A stretch of DNA of 64,000 bases from Paenirhizobium naphthalenivorans (lineage in GTDB: Bacteria; Pseudomonadota; Alphaproteobacteria; Rhizobiales; Rhizobiaceae), in assembly GCF_007992095.1 (NCBI RefSeq), contig NZ_BJZP01000001.1, forward strand, positions 62,001 through 126,000. Direction: 5' to 3'. Under the pieces are notes generated by a model. The model did not search any database. It saw only the letters and a program-made list of their open reading frames with translations, and was not told the DNA's origin. A program made the translations under genes and the position numbers. Below, in pieces: positions 18,771 to 27,910 of this stretch (positions are counted from its first letter, which is position 1; each line of letters opens with the position of its first letter).

Positions 18771-21700
18771 TCAGCTGAAGCGGCCTGCCGCATGGGCCAG
18801 CATGGTATAGACCTTGCCGGTATCCGAGGTCAGGTAAGACTGGGTCACCGTCTTGTCGCGGTCGGTGCGGGCGACGTCACCCAGCAGCTTTTCGAAATCG
18901 GCGATATAACGGTCGACGGCGACGCGGAATTCCGGCTCGCGGTCATACTTGCGCTTGATTTCGTCGAAGGTCTGCTGGCCCTTCAGCGTGTAGAGGCGAC
19001 GGGTGAAGACGTCGCGCTCGCCGCGCTGATAGCGCCGCCACAGATCGACCGAGGCATCGTGGTCGATGGCGCGGGCGATATCGACCGACAGTGAGTTCAG
19101 CGATTCGACCATATGACGCGGATTGCGGTTGTCGGTCTGGCGCGGCGCCGGCTGTGTCTCTGCGGCCGGACGCTGTGCCGCAGCACGCGGTGCCGGCGCG
19201 GTTGTCCGCTCTTCCTGCTCATCTCGCGAGGCGCCACGGAGAAGATCGCTGATCCAGCCACCGGATGGGGCGCCAGTTGCAGGCGCGGCGGTCGGCGTCG
19301 GGTTCAAGCTGCCGCGCAGACCGAGCGTTTCGATCGGACGTGCCGGAGCTGGAACAGGTGCGGCGACAGGGGCGGGCGCAGACGCAGGTGCCCGCGCCGG
19401 AGCCGGTGCGGGCTGTTGGGCGACCGGTGCCGCCGGTGCCTTTCTCGGTGTTTCGACGGGCTTTGCCTCTGCGAGCTTGCGAGCGACCGGCTCGGAGATT
19501 TCCAGTGCCTGGGTCGAGCGGCCGACGAGCTGCGAAATGTCCTGCAAAGCCTTGATCTGCTCGGACACGGCCCGGCGCATGGCGGACGCACTTTCCTTCG
19601 CCTCTTCCGGAAGATCGAACGCGCCGCGCTTCAGTTCGCTGCGCGTCATGTCCAGTTCCTTGCGGATGTCCTGGGCCGAGCGGCGAATCTCGTCGGTGGC
19701 GCCGGCAAAGCGGCTGACGGATTCCTCGACCGCCTGGCGCATGGCTTCGCGCAGGTGTGTCGCCGCGCCATCGGACTTGCGGCCGGCCTCGCCGAGCAGC
19801 TTGTCAACGTCGGACAGGGATGCGGTCAGGCCGCCACGCAGGCGATCGGCAAGATCGGCGGAGCGCTTCTCGGCTTCGGACAGGGTTTTCTCGATCGAGC
19901 GGTTGGCGTCTTCTCCAGCCGACATGAGCGCACCGCGCATGTTGCCGGCGGTCGAGAGCGCCTGCTTCTCGGTTTCTGACAGGATCTTGCCGATATCGGC
20001 AAACGACGTCTGGATGCTCTGGCGCAGGTTGCCGGCGACTTGTCCCGACCGCTGTTCGGCGCGCTCGAAGGCGCTGTCGACCATGTTGCCGAGGTTCTGC
20101 ATCGTCGTCTCGATTTCTTCCGAGCGTTTGACCAAGCCAACAGCGAGATCGCGCAGCGCCTGTTGACGCTCTTCAAGCGTGCCGACGAGGTTCGACTGGG
20201 CGGCGGACAGAAGCTCCGAGGCCTGGCTTAGCACCTTTGAATGGTCGCCGAAACGGCCGACGATCGAGGTGACCTGTGACAGGGTTTCGCCAGACACGGC
20301 GGACAGCCGCTCGAGCTTTCCATCAAGCAGACGACCGGAGGTCTGCAAGAGGTCGGCAGCCTTCGACGTGGTTTCAGCAAAGCGTTCGGTGGTCTGGTTG
20401 AGCTGACCGTCGGCGGCGGCAATATTGGCGGCGACCTGTTCGATCATTGAGCCGAGGCCCGAATTGCTTTCGCCCAGTCGCTCAATCAGGCGGCCTGCGC
20501 TTTCGGTCAAGCTGACCTCGGCGGCACTGATCGTCTCGGCCGCCCTGTCGGCTCGGCTGCCGATCGCGTCGACGATGGCATTGTTTTCCGCACGCAGGCG
20601 TTCAGCGCTCAGTGCTGCTGCCTCGGCGATCCGCTCGGCGGCGGCGCGACCCGTTTCGGCATAGTCGGCGATGAGTGGCGCAGCCTTCTCGTCGATCAGG
20701 CGCGACAGTTCCGACGAACGCGAGGCGAGCATCGAGTTGAGTTCGCGGGTCCGCTCGTCGAGCACCGTGCGGATCGTGTTGCCGCGTGCCTCGAGAGCTT
20801 TTTCCACCGCATCCATGGTGGCGGCGATTTCTTCCGTATTGCCGGAGAGTTGCTGACGGATCGCTGCGGCCCGGGCTTCGAGCGTCGTACCGGCGTCCGA
20901 CAGCGTGCCGGACAGGGCCGAGATCTGGCTACCCACCAGAGATTCGGCCTCGGCGACCTTGTTGGCGATGACCTCACCGGCTTGGGAGAATGTCTGCGCG
21001 ACAGCGGCCGCCTGACCGGCGAGGCGGTTCTGGGTTTCGGAAATACGGTTGGCGAGATCTTCTGACTTTTCCTCGACCGTGCGGCTCAGTTCGGCGCTAC
21101 GCTCGCCGATCCGTTCGGCAAATTGCGCGCTGGTCTGGCTGAGGAGCTCAACGGAACGCTGCGCTTCGCCGTCCAGTTCGCGGGTGGCATCCGCCACAGC
21201 GCCGCGCAGGGCGTTGGCGAGACCCGCGGCCTTGCCCTCGATCGTGCGGTTGACATTGTCGAGGCCGAGATTGAGAGCGCGGTCCATGGTCGACAGGCGT
21301 TCATCGATCTGCGCGGTGCGGCTGTCGAAGGTCTCGGACACCTTGGCTGTGCCGTCTTCGAGCACGCGGGATACCCTCTCGGCGGCCTCGCCGCCAACCC
21401 GCTCCAGATCGGTGACCTTCTCCGAAAGGCGGTTGGCGAATTTTTCACCGGCATCGCCGATACGGGTGTCGACGCCGTCGAGCCCGTTCTTGATCCGCTC
21501 CTCCAGGGTTTCGAGACTGGTTTCGATGCGGCTGCTGGTATCGTCAAGCCGAGCGGACATGCCGCCGACCGAATGTTCGATCCGACCAGAGAAGTCTTCG
21601 GCGGTCAGGGTGATCTCGTTCGCTGCTTCCCCGAGTTGGCCGGCCAGTGCGCCGGCTGTGCCGCGCAGGCGCTCATCGAGTGCCCTGCCACTTTCGTCAA

Positions 21701-24700
21701 TGGCGCGGCGAAGCGCTTCCTCGCGCTCCTCCAGGGTCATTTCCAGCATGCCTGTGCTGGCGGCGATCGAGGCACCGACTGCTGCGGCCTGTTCGGCGAG
21801 TGTGGTGTCGAGCTGGCTGTGAGCGGCGCGCAGCGTTAGGTCGATCGCATTGCTGCGTTCTTCAAGCGTCGCGCGGATCCGTTCATGCGTGTCGGAGAGT
21901 TTGCCGTCGATGTCGGTCAGCCCGGAGGCGAGGGTCGAGCCGATACGTCCGGAACCGTCCCCAAGGGTCTTCTCCAGCTGTTCTCCAGCCTGTTCCAGCG
22001 TCGAAGCCAGATAGCTGGCGTGCCCTGCCAGCGACAGATCGAGCCGGTCCTGATTTTCGTTGTAGGCGCTGCGGATTGCCTCCGCCTTGTCGGCAAAGGT
22101 GGCCTCGATGCGTTTGTCAGCGTCGGCAACCGTGTCGATGATCGTCGCGGCGCGCCGGTCGAGGGCCTCGGCGAGGCGGCGTTCGGTGCCGCCGATGGTT
22201 TCGACAATCGTCGACGCGCGGTTCTCAAGCGTTTCGTCGAGACGCTGCTGACCTTCGGCGAGCGTCGAAGCGATGGCCTGGTTTCTGCTGTCGAGAACAT
22301 CGGCGAGGCGGTTTTCGGTGCCCGATACGGCTTCGATGATGGAGGATGCTCGGCTCTCAAGCGTCTCGTCGATGCGCTTCTGACCCTCGCCGAGCGTCGA
22401 AGCGATGGCCCGGTTTCTGCTGTCGAGAACATCGGCGAGGCGGTTTTCCGTCCCCGACACGGCCTCGATGATGGACGATGCGCGGTTATCGAGCGTCTCG
22501 CTGATGCGCTTCTGGCCTTCGGCGAGTGTCGATGCAATGGCTTGGTTGCGCCCGTCGAGAACATCGGCAAGGCGGTTCTCTGTACCCGATACGGATTCGA
22601 TGATGGATGAAGCACGGCCTTCGAGCGTCTCGTCGATGCGCTTCTGCCCCTCGGCGAGCGTCGAAGCGATGGCCTGGTTTCTGCTGTCGAGAATATCGGC
22701 GAGGCGGTTCTCTGTACCCGATACAGATTCGATGATGGACGAGGCTCGGCCTTCGAGCGCCTCGTCGAGGCGCCTCTGGCCATCGGCCAGAGTATCAGCG
22801 ATCTCGCGGCTTTTGGTGTCTAGGGCTTCGGCAAAGCGCTCCTGATTGCCCGACAGCGCGCTGACGATGGTTTCAGCGCGTGCCGCCAGCGTTTCGTCGA
22901 AGCGCGACTGGTTGTCAGTCAGCGCCGAATAGAGCGCGCCGCCGCGCTCTTCCATGACCGCGTCGATACGCTTATGGGCGTCTTCGAGGCTCTTGCTGAG
23001 CGACTCGGCGCGTGCCGCCATCGCGTCGGCGATCTCTTGGGCACGGGTGGACAGGGAATCGTCGATCAGCTCCTGGCCCGTGCCGACCGCGGTGGCCAGG
23101 GCGAAGGTCTGGTCGGTCAGGGTCGAGCCGAGGCGCTCGATGCTGGAATTGAGGATGCCGTCGATCGCTTCCGAACCGCCGGTGACGGTCTCATTGATGC
23201 GGGAGAGGCTCTCCATGAGCTTGCTGTCGAGGGAACCGGCACGTTGGTCAAACGCGCTGGCGAACTCTGCAACGCGTTCGTCGAAGGCGGCGTTGACCTG
23301 GCCAATCGTCGCCTGCAGGCGATCCTCGAACAGACCAGAGCGCAAGTCGAGATCAACGATCGCATCGTCGGCGCTCGATTGCAGGCTCTGGCGGAAGGCC
23401 GCGCCCTTGTCATCAAGCGTGGTGTTGAGCTTGGCAAGCACGCTGTCGAGCGAGCTGGTGATGCCCTGTTCGCCGCTCGTCAGGCGATCCGCCAATTCGC
23501 GGGTGCGCTCGGCCAGCGTCTCGTTGAGCTGGCGGGCGCGTTCGCTGAGCGCGTTGTTGAGCTTTTCCGTATTGGCGTCGAGCGTCGAGGCGCGGGTCTC
23601 GAACTCGCCGAGCAGTTCTCGGCCGCGCTGCTGCATGGTACCGGTCAGTTGCTGCAGGCGCGTGTCGAACTCGCTGGCAAGCGAGATGCCGGACGCGCTC
23701 AGCGTCTGGATGAGGTTTTCGGTCTTACTCGAAAGCAGACTGCCGATTGATGTGGCGGCGGCATCCGACTTTTCCATCAGGGCGGCGGCGCGGGTGTCGA
23801 TCAGCGAGGCGAAGGCTTCGCCCGACGTTGCAAGGCGAACCGCGATTTCCTCGGTCGCCAGAGACAATTCTTCCTTGAGTTGTTCATGCGCGCCAACGAT
23901 GGAGCTGCGTATGCGCTCTGCATGATTGACGATCGCGTCGCGCTCCGAGCCCAGTTCATGGACGAGGCCGCGCACACGCAGTTCGTTGTCGGAATAGCTG
24001 CGCTCGAGCGCGGTCACTTCGGAATGGACCAGGGTCTCGAGTTCGGTGGCGCGTGCAATGGTGCGCTCGATGCCTTCGTTCATCGCCGAGACTTCGCGGC
24101 GCACAGCCTGGCCCACGGTCATGATGCGCTCAGAGGCGATCGTCTCTGGTTCCGCCAGCCGCAGTGCCACTTCCGCCATCGAGCGTGCCGCATTACGCAG
24201 GTCATGGGCGCGGGCCATCATGATGGCGAAGGCGAAAAACAGCATGACGGGGATGATCGTGCCGACAAAGATAGCCACGACGCCAGGCATGGCGACCACA
24301 TCGGCGACACTTGGTGCCTGCCAGATCGCCGTGCCATAGAGGACCTGGCTGAGGCCCAGGGCTCCGAAGACCCAGAGCGCCGAGACGATGGCGGCGTTGC
24401 GCATGGCGCCGCGCATGGAGGCGCCTTCAAGCGTGCGCATGATCGCGGCCGGGCTGCGGCGAGAGGTGTCGTTGGCCGGGGCAAAGGCGGGAGCCTTGGG
24501 CGCCATTTCCGGTGCTAGCTCGGCGCCGCGAGCGGCGCGGCGTTCAGGCGCCTTCTTGGGCGTGGCGGGGCGCTGGTTGCTTGACTCGGACACTTTAGCC
24601 TCCGCTGCGTCTGACGCCTGCCGGCCTTTGCCGACCGGCGTCTCCTCTTCGTCGAAATCGATCCTCAGCGCCGCTTCGAGCGCCTGGAACGCGCTGTCGT

Positions 24701-24731
24701 CAATCGACTCGACCGTCTTGTTGTTCGCCAT
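18771..24731 (-). CDS. gpr: Giant coiled-coil growth-pole-ring protein (GPR/RgsE-like)
   Basis: A 1986-residue protein from the ATG at 24731, with GAGG nine bases upstream. The N-terminal ~115 residues are charged and cytoplasmic-looking; two membrane helices follow at about 118-140 and 153-178. From about residue 200 to 1680 it is almost unbroken helical repeat sequence with an ESLS/RANEI-like rhythm recalling apolipoprotein domains, then a Pro/Ala-rich linker (about 1740-1870) and a compact C-terminal domain ending HAAGRFS. Size, topology and repeats match the GPR protein of Agrobacterium and RgsE of Sinorhizobium, which form a ring at the growth pole and organise unipolar peptidoglycan growth. 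It is a single-gene unit facing the Mla operon. Homology is judged by architecture, not by alignment. Confidence 0.85.
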   Translation of the reverse strand: MANNKTVESIDDSAFQALEAALRIDFDEEETPVGKGRQASDAAEAKVSESSNQRPATPKKAPERRAARGAELAPEMAPKAPAFAPANDTSRRSPAAIMRTLEGASMRGAMRNAAIVSALWVFGALGLSQVLYGTAIWQAPSVADVVAMPGVVAIFVGTIIPVMLFFAFAIMMARAHDLRNAARSMAEVALRLAEPETIASERIMTVGQAVRREVSAMNEGIERTIARATELETLVHSEVTALERSYSDNELRVRGLVHELGSERDAIVNHAERIRSSIVGAHEQLKEELSLATEEIAVRLATSGEAFASLIDTRAAALMEKSDAAATSIGSLLSSKTENLIQTLSASGISLASEFDTRLQQLTGTMQQRGRELLGEFETRASTLDANTEKLNNALSERARQLNETLAERTRELADRLTSGEQGITSSLDSVLAKLNTTLDDKGAAFRQSLQSSADDAIVDLDLRSGLFEDRLQATIGQVNAAFDERVAEFASAFDQRAGSLDSKLMESLSRINETVTGGSEAIDGILNSSIERLGSTLTDQTFALATAVGTGQELIDDSLSTRAQEIADAMAARAESLSKSLEDAHKRIDAVMEERGGALYSALTDNQSRFDETLAARAETIVSALSGNQERFAEALDTKSREIADTLADGQRRLDEALEGRASSIIESVSGTENRLADILDSRNQAIASTLAEGQKRIDETLEGRASSIIESVSGTENRLADVLDGRNQAIASTLAEGQKRISETLDNRASSIIEAVSGTENRLADVLDSRNRAIASTLGEGQKRIDETLESRASSIIEAVSGTENRLADVLDSRNQAIASTLAEGQQRLDETLENRASTIVETIGGTERRLAEALDRRAATIIDTVADADKRIEATFADKAEAIRSAYNENQDRLDLSLAGHASYLASTLEQAGEQLEKTLGDGSGRIGSTLASGLTDIDGKLSDTHERIRATLEERSNAIDLTLRAAHSQLDTTLAEQAAAVGASIAASTGMLEMTLEEREEALRRAIDESGRALDERLRGTAGALAGQLGEAANEITLTAEDFSGRIEHSVGGMSARLDDTSSRIETSLETLEERIKNGLDGVDTRIGDAGEKFANRLSEKVTDLERVGGEAAERVSRVLEDGTAKVSETFDSRTAQIDERLSTMDRALNLGLDNVNRTIEGKAAGLANALRGAVADATRELDGEAQRSVELLSQTSAQFAERIGERSAELSRTVEEKSEDLANRISETQNRLAGQAAAVAQTFSQAGEVIANKVAEAESLVGSQISALSGTLSDAGTTLEARAAAIRQQLSGNTEEIAATMDAVEKALEARGNTIRTVLDERTRELNSMLASRSSELSRLIDEKAAPLIADYAETGRAAAERIAEAAALSAERLRAENNAIVDAIGSRADRAAETISAAEVSLTESAGRLIERLGESNSGLGSMIEQVAANIAAADGQLNQTTERFAETTSKAADLLQTSGRLLDGKLERLSAVSGETLSQVTSIVGRFGDHSKVLSQASELLSAAQSNLVGTLEERQQALRDLAVGLVKRSEEIETTMQNLGNMVDSAFERAEQRSGQVAGNLRQSIQTSFADIGKILSETEKQALSTAGNMRGALMSAGEDANRSIEKTLSEAEKRSADLADRLRGGLTASLSDVDKLLGEAGRKSDGAATHLREAMRQAVEESVSRFAGATDEIRRSAQDIRKELDMTRSELKRGAFDLPEEAKESASAMRRAVSEQIKALQDISQLVGRSTQALEISEPVARKLAEAKPVETPRKAPAAPVAQQPAPAPARAPASAPAPVAAPVPAPARPIETLGLRGSLNPTPTAAPATGAPSGGWISDLLRGASRDEQEERTTAPAPRAAAQRPAAETQPAPRQTDNRNPRHMVESLNSLSVDIARAIDHDASVDLWRRYQRGERDVFTRRLYTLKGQQTFDEIKRKYDREPEFRVAVDRYIADFEKLLGDVARTDRDKTVTQSYLTSDTGKVYTMLAHAAGRFS
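22221..22748 (-). repeat. Four in-frame 132-bp tandem repeats within the GPR-like gene
   Basis: Four consecutive 44-residue units begin at 22748, 22616, 22484 and 22352 on the minus strand. Each opens RASSII(E) and contains SGTENRLAD, LDxRN(Q/R)AIASTL and GQ(K/Q)R. They differ at only a few positions per unit. Degenerate copies with the same period flank them at 22749-22880 and 22089-22220. The multiple of three keeps the frame open if copy number changes. Confidence 0.9.
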
Positions 24732-25205
24732 AGGGTTACGCCTCGTTACCAAGTCTGTTGGGCCGCCTTGACCGTTAGCCCGGTCGCTGACGACGGGGCA
24801 CGCGGCAAAACAGTTTCACGGGGGAGCCATCCTGCCGCCACGCCAGATGAATCCCTTCGGGATCATAGCCGGACATGCTCCCTATAAAGAGCGCGATGAG
24901 TGTTTCCTATCATCATCCGGCCTAAGGGCAAAGGTCTCCACCCTTCACCCATATCGTCGTATCGTAGTGACACATTCAGAAAGCCTAGACAATTAAGCGG
25001 GGGCGCCATTCCTAACGCCATGCCGTGATTGTTAACAGCATTTAAACTAAATTAGCGGCTGAAAAACCATATGGTTCGGCCTTTTAGGTGGCGTTAACCA
25101 TGAAGTAATATTTTGCCGGCTGGCGGCTGCGGATTTAACCGCATATCGACCTTGTTCAGCCGAAAGTGCCGGGACCAAGAAAACTCATAAGAAGGAAATC
25201 GGCCC
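24732..25205. other. Intergenic region between two divergent genes
   Basis: These 474 bases hold the promoters of the giant minus-strand gene and of the plus-strand Hpt-like gene and are clearly AT-richer toward the right. I see a perfect palindrome AACCATATGGTT at 25065-25076 and a near-consensus CtrA site at 25094-25108. No credible coding frame or RNA gene is visible. Confidence 0.6.
25094..25108 (+). promoter_or_regulatory. Candidate CtrA site
   Basis: TTAACCATGAAGTAA fits the CtrA pattern TTAA-N7-TTAA with one mismatch (GTAA) and the favoured TTAACC left half. It is 98 bases upstream of the Hpt-like gene. Short AT-rich motifs like this occur by chance, so the call is weak. Confidence 0.3.
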
Positions 25206-25577
25206 ATGGCAGCACTCAATATCGCATTCGAAGCGCCTGAAAACAACGTCGGACGTTGCCCCTCGCAGGCGCGTCCGATCGATCTGGTCCATCTGGCGAC
25301 CAAGACCAAGGGTGACAAGGCTGTGGAGCTGGAGATCCTGCAGATATTCGCACGGCAGGCCCGCAATTGCCTCCAAGCTCTGGCCAGTGAGAACGATAGT
25401 GCGGCGCGGATCGTGATCGCCGGGCGTCTGAAGAATGCCGCCGATGCGGTCGGCGCCCATACGGTGCAAGCCGCTGCCGAAGCGGTCGAGCGTGAGGGGC
25501 CGGATGCCGGTCGGATCGCCATGGTGGCCGCGCGGGTAATCGAGGTCGAGAACTTCATTCTCAAGCTCTGCCGCTGA
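25206..25577 (+). CDS. Hpt-like protein lacking the phosphorylatable histidine
   Basis: A 123-residue, largely helical protein with AAGGAAA upstream of the ATG. Residues 35-110 look like a histidine-phosphotransfer helical bundle: LEILQIFARQARNCLQALA, then GRLKNAADAVGAHTVQAAAEAVE, which lines up with the Hpt motif HxLKGxAxxxGA. At the position of the invariant His the protein has Gly, so it cannot be a normal phosphorelay carrier. It could bind a receiver domain or kinase as a decoy or adaptor. The Hpt relationship is inferred from a short motif; a plain helical protein of unknown function is the alternative. It is followed by a ferredoxin gene 135 bases on. Confidence 0.6.
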   Translation: MAALNIAFEAPENNVGRCPSQARPIDLVHLATKTKGDKAVELEILQIFARQARNCLQALASENDSAARIVIAGRLKNAADAVGAHTVQAAAEAVEREGPDAGRIAMVAARVIEVENFILKLCR

Positions 25578-25712
25578 TGCTCCTCGTCGCGGCGCCTTGC
25601 CGTTCAAAGGCGCTTTACGGCGGGCAATTCGGCCAATGCAATGTTGACTGCCCAGCCGTTTTGAGTGATGACTTCGCCGTTTTTGCAATCGGCGAAGTCT
25701 GGACAATACATC

Positions 25713-26033
25713 ATGGCACAACTCACCATTATAGCTTTCGACGGCACGCATTTCGACATCGCCGCCCAAGAAGGATCCACGGTCATGGAAAATGCCGTGC
25801 GCAATTCCGTTCCGGGCATCGAAGCCGAATGCGGCGGTGCCTGTGCCTGTGCCACCTGTCATGTCTATGTCGACGAGGCTTGGACCGAGAAGGTGGGAGC
25901 GCCTGCGGCGATGGAAGAGGACATGCTCGACTTCGCCGTCGATGTGCAGCCAAATTCCCGGCTTTCCTGCCAGATCAAGATGACCGCGGCGCTCGACGGT
26001 TTGGTTGTGCGCGTTCCTGAACGCCAAGGCTGA
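25713..26033 (+). CDS. 2Fe-2S ferredoxin, adrenodoxin type
   Basis: A 106-residue electron carrier. The ATG at 25713 matches the N-terminus of the family; the frame runs 48 bases further up without support. The four cluster ligands are C40, C46, C49 and C86 in the pattern C-x5-C-x2-C ... C ([15 protein letters not shown] and LSCQIK), typical of bacterial adrenodoxin/putidaredoxin-like proteins such as ferredoxin VI. Asp/Glu-rich EEDMLDFA between them is the redox-partner helix. No partner reductase or P450 gene is adjacent. There is no terminator pointing in its direction close by. Confidence 0.93.
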   Translation: MAQLTIIAFDGTHFDIAAQEGSTVMENAVRNSVPGIEAECGGACACATCHVYVDEAWTEKVGAPAAMEEDMLDFAVDVQPNSRLSCQIKMTAALDGLVVRVPERQG

Positions 26034-26047
26034 AAGCCCTCCACGAC

Positions 26048-26086
26048 AAAAAAAAGCCTCGCTCTTCGACGGGCGAGGAGCGAGGC
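26048..26086 (-). terminator. Strong intrinsic terminator on the minus strand
   Basis: Read on the minus strand, GCCTCGCTC pairs with GAGCGAGGC around a 13-base loop and is followed by eight consecutive Ts (complement of 26048-26055). It is 229 bases downstream of the DUF922 gene, an unusually long 3-prime region, so it may end a separate small RNA. Confidence 0.85.
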
Positions 26087-26175
26087 AGGAGGGCGCATCG
26101 CCATAATCAGGCGAGGGAGGGAACACCTGTGGCACCTGTATGCGCCAGGGAGAACTCGGGAACCCGGTAAACTTG
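26048..26175 (-). ncRNA. Possible small RNA ending at the strong terminator
   Basis: The 281-base gap between the ferredoxin and DUF922 genes contains, on the minus strand, CACAGGTGTTCCCTCCCTCG, a small hairpin TCGCC/GGCGA, then CGCCCTCCTGCC and the strong terminator with eight Us. Pyrimidine-rich CCUCC segments exposed before a U-rich terminator are a common design of trans-acting rhizobial small RNAs that mask Shine-Dalgarno sequences. No convincing promoter was found and the 5-prime end is a guess; a long 3-prime UTR of the DUF922 gene is the alternative. Confidence 0.25.
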
Positions 26176-26314
26176 AACGATTGAAACTGATGAGATTCGT
26201 ATTTCAGAATTCAATCAAGTACAACACCCAGAAATAGATGGTTATTCGCAAGCTTGCGCACAAGTTTTGTGCAAGTTTCGCGACATTTCTACCTCACGGC
26301 GGGGCGGAATTACG

Positions 26315-26941
26315 TCAATTTTTAGGGGTGTTGCGCTTAGCGCGGTATTCGAGAATGCGAATCATCCGGTTCTCGAAATTGACGGCTTCGACTCGGTCGA
26401 AATCCATCTGGGCCTTGTCGTGGGTTTCGATAACCTTTGCCGTCGCATCGGCGACTTTTGCCTGCATGGTCTCGCAGTTTTTCTGCGGCCGCAGCGCCTT
26501 CAAGGCGCTCTCGAGCTTCTTGGCATACTGGCGTGAGATTTCCGCATGCCGTTCCTCATGGCGCTTGATGTCGCCCGACAGGGCGTCCCAGATGAGTGCC
26601 AGGTCGCCTTTGGCCCTCTTGCGGTTCTTCCATGAGGGCAGGATGATCCGGGTGTTGAGCGTCACCTTGATTTCGCCGACGCGGCAACGCCCGCCGGATC
26701 GCACATAGGACAATTCCCCGCCGAACTTGATCTGGGTGGCGCCCGGGTGTCGGGACCCGGTCGCCTGGGTCGACGGTCCGCGCCGCGCGAGTTCTCGATC
26801 AAGATCCTCTGCGGTAGTGCCGCCGATCTGGAAGTAGGAAATGGATTTCCGAACGATCGTTTCAGCGCCGCCCAGACCAGGTTGGGTCAGGAAAAAAGCC
26901 GCGGTGGCTGCAAGAATGCCCAGCCGGCGTCCAGTCGTCAT
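26315..26941 (-). CDS. DUF922 family exported putative zinc protease
   Basis: A 208-residue protein starting MTTGRRLGILAATAAFFL, a signal peptide with likely cleavage after GGA. The mature part carries RHEERHAE, an HEXXH zinc-protease motif with H128, E129 and H132, and a C(86)...C pair. DUF922 proteins are annotated as Zn-dependent proteases, but activity is largely unproven. The open frame runs 252 bases further upstream across the folP start region on the other strand; that part is not coding. The gene is divergent from folP, with about 100 bases between starts. Confidence 0.82.
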   Translation of the reverse strand: MTTGRRLGILAATAAFFLTQPGLGGAETIVRKSISYFQIGGTTAEDLDRELARRGPSTQATGSRHPGATQIKFGGELSYVRSGGRCRVGEIKVTLNTRIILPSWKNRKRAKGDLALIWDALSGDIKRHEERHAEISRQYAKKLESALKALRPQKNCETMQAKVADATAKVIETHDKAQMDFDRVEAVNFENRMIRILEYRAKRNTPKN

Positions 26942-27040
26942 TCTCGGTATCCGCAATGTTGAATTCGCCGCGACCTTGGGGCATAGGCTCTGGGAGTGCA
27001 ATATCAGCACTGCTAATTTTTCGCCAGAAAGGAATGCGCG

Positions 27041-27910
27041 GTGACCACCGAGACGAGCGGATACTGGCGCGCGGCCCACGGGCGCGGCATTGCCCTGGCG
27101 GAAAAGGGGCGGTTGATGGCGATCGTCAATGTCACGCCCGATTCCTTTTCCGACGGCGGGCAGCATTTTAGCGTCGACAAGGCGGTGGAGCATGCGCTCT
27201 CCTGTCTCGCCGAGGGGGCTGACATCCTCGATATAGGCGGTGAATCGACGCGGCCGGGTGCTCTGCCGATCAGCGCCGGCGAGGAACAGGATCGCGTCCT
27301 ACCGGTGATCGAAAGGCTGGCGCGTGAGACCGATGCGCTGATGTCGATCGACACCTACCGCGCCGAAACGGCCCGAGCGGCAATCGCCGCCGGTGCCCAC
27401 ATCGTCAATGATGTCTACGGATTGCAGAGGGAGCCGGAGATCGCGGAGATCGCGGCAAAGACTGATGCGGGGCTGTGTGTCATGCATACAGGGCGGGAAC
27501 GCGACCGATTGGCCGACGTCGTCGCGGATCAGTTCGATTACCTTGGGCGGTCGCTGGCGATCGCCACCGAGGCGCATGTGGCGCGCGAGGCGATCATGTT
27601 GGACCCGGGCTTCGGGTTTGCCAAGGAAACGGTCGGGGAGAATATGGCGCTTATGGCCCGCTTTGACGAGCTGCTGGCGCTCGGTTATCCGCTGTTGGTC
27701 GGCACGTCGCGCAAGCGCTTCCTTGGTACGTTGACCGGAAAGGCTGCCAGTGAACGGGATGCCGCCACGGCGGCCACGACCGTTCTGTTGCGAATGAAGG
27801 GCGCTTCGGTTTTTCGGGTGCACAATGTCGCGATCAACCGCGATGCGCTGGCGATCGCCGATGCTATGATGGCGGCTGAACGAGAAGCGGGCAAAGGACA
27901 GCCACGATGA
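27041..27910 (+). CDS. folP: Dihydropteroate synthase
   Basis: The enzyme condenses 6-hydroxymethyl-dihydropterin pyrophosphate with p-aminobenzoate in folate synthesis and is the sulfonamide target. 289 residues from a GTG start with AAAGGA seven bases upstream. Signatures: MAIVNVTPDSFSDGG (residues 26-40), DIGGESTRPGA, SIDTYR, NDVYGLQ, HTGRERD-type loop, DPGFGFAKE and GTSRKRFLG. The stop overlaps the folB start by four bases (ATGA). Confidence 0.97.
   Translation: MTTETSGYWRAAHGRGIALAEKGRLMAIVNVTPDSFSDGGQHFSVDKAVEHALSCLAEGADILDIGGESTRPGALPISAGEEQDRVLPVIERLARETDALMSIDTYRAETARAAIAAGAHIVNDVYGLQREPEIAEIAAKTDAGLCVMHTGRERDRLADVVADQFDYLGRSLAIATEAHVAREAIMLDPGFGFAKETVGENMALMARFDELLALGYPLLVGTSRKRFLGTLTGKAASERDAATAATTVLLRMKGASVFRVHNVAINRDALAIADAMMAAEREAGKGQPR

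Noticed and set aside
22089-22880. Regular repeat spacing that could suggest a CRISPR array
   Set aside because: The units are 132 bp, contiguous without spacers, and in frame inside a coding sequence.
22954-23925. Long plus-strand frames over the giant coiled-coil gene
   Set aside because: They mirror the repetitive Ala/Glu/Arg composition of the real minus-strand gene and have no start signals.
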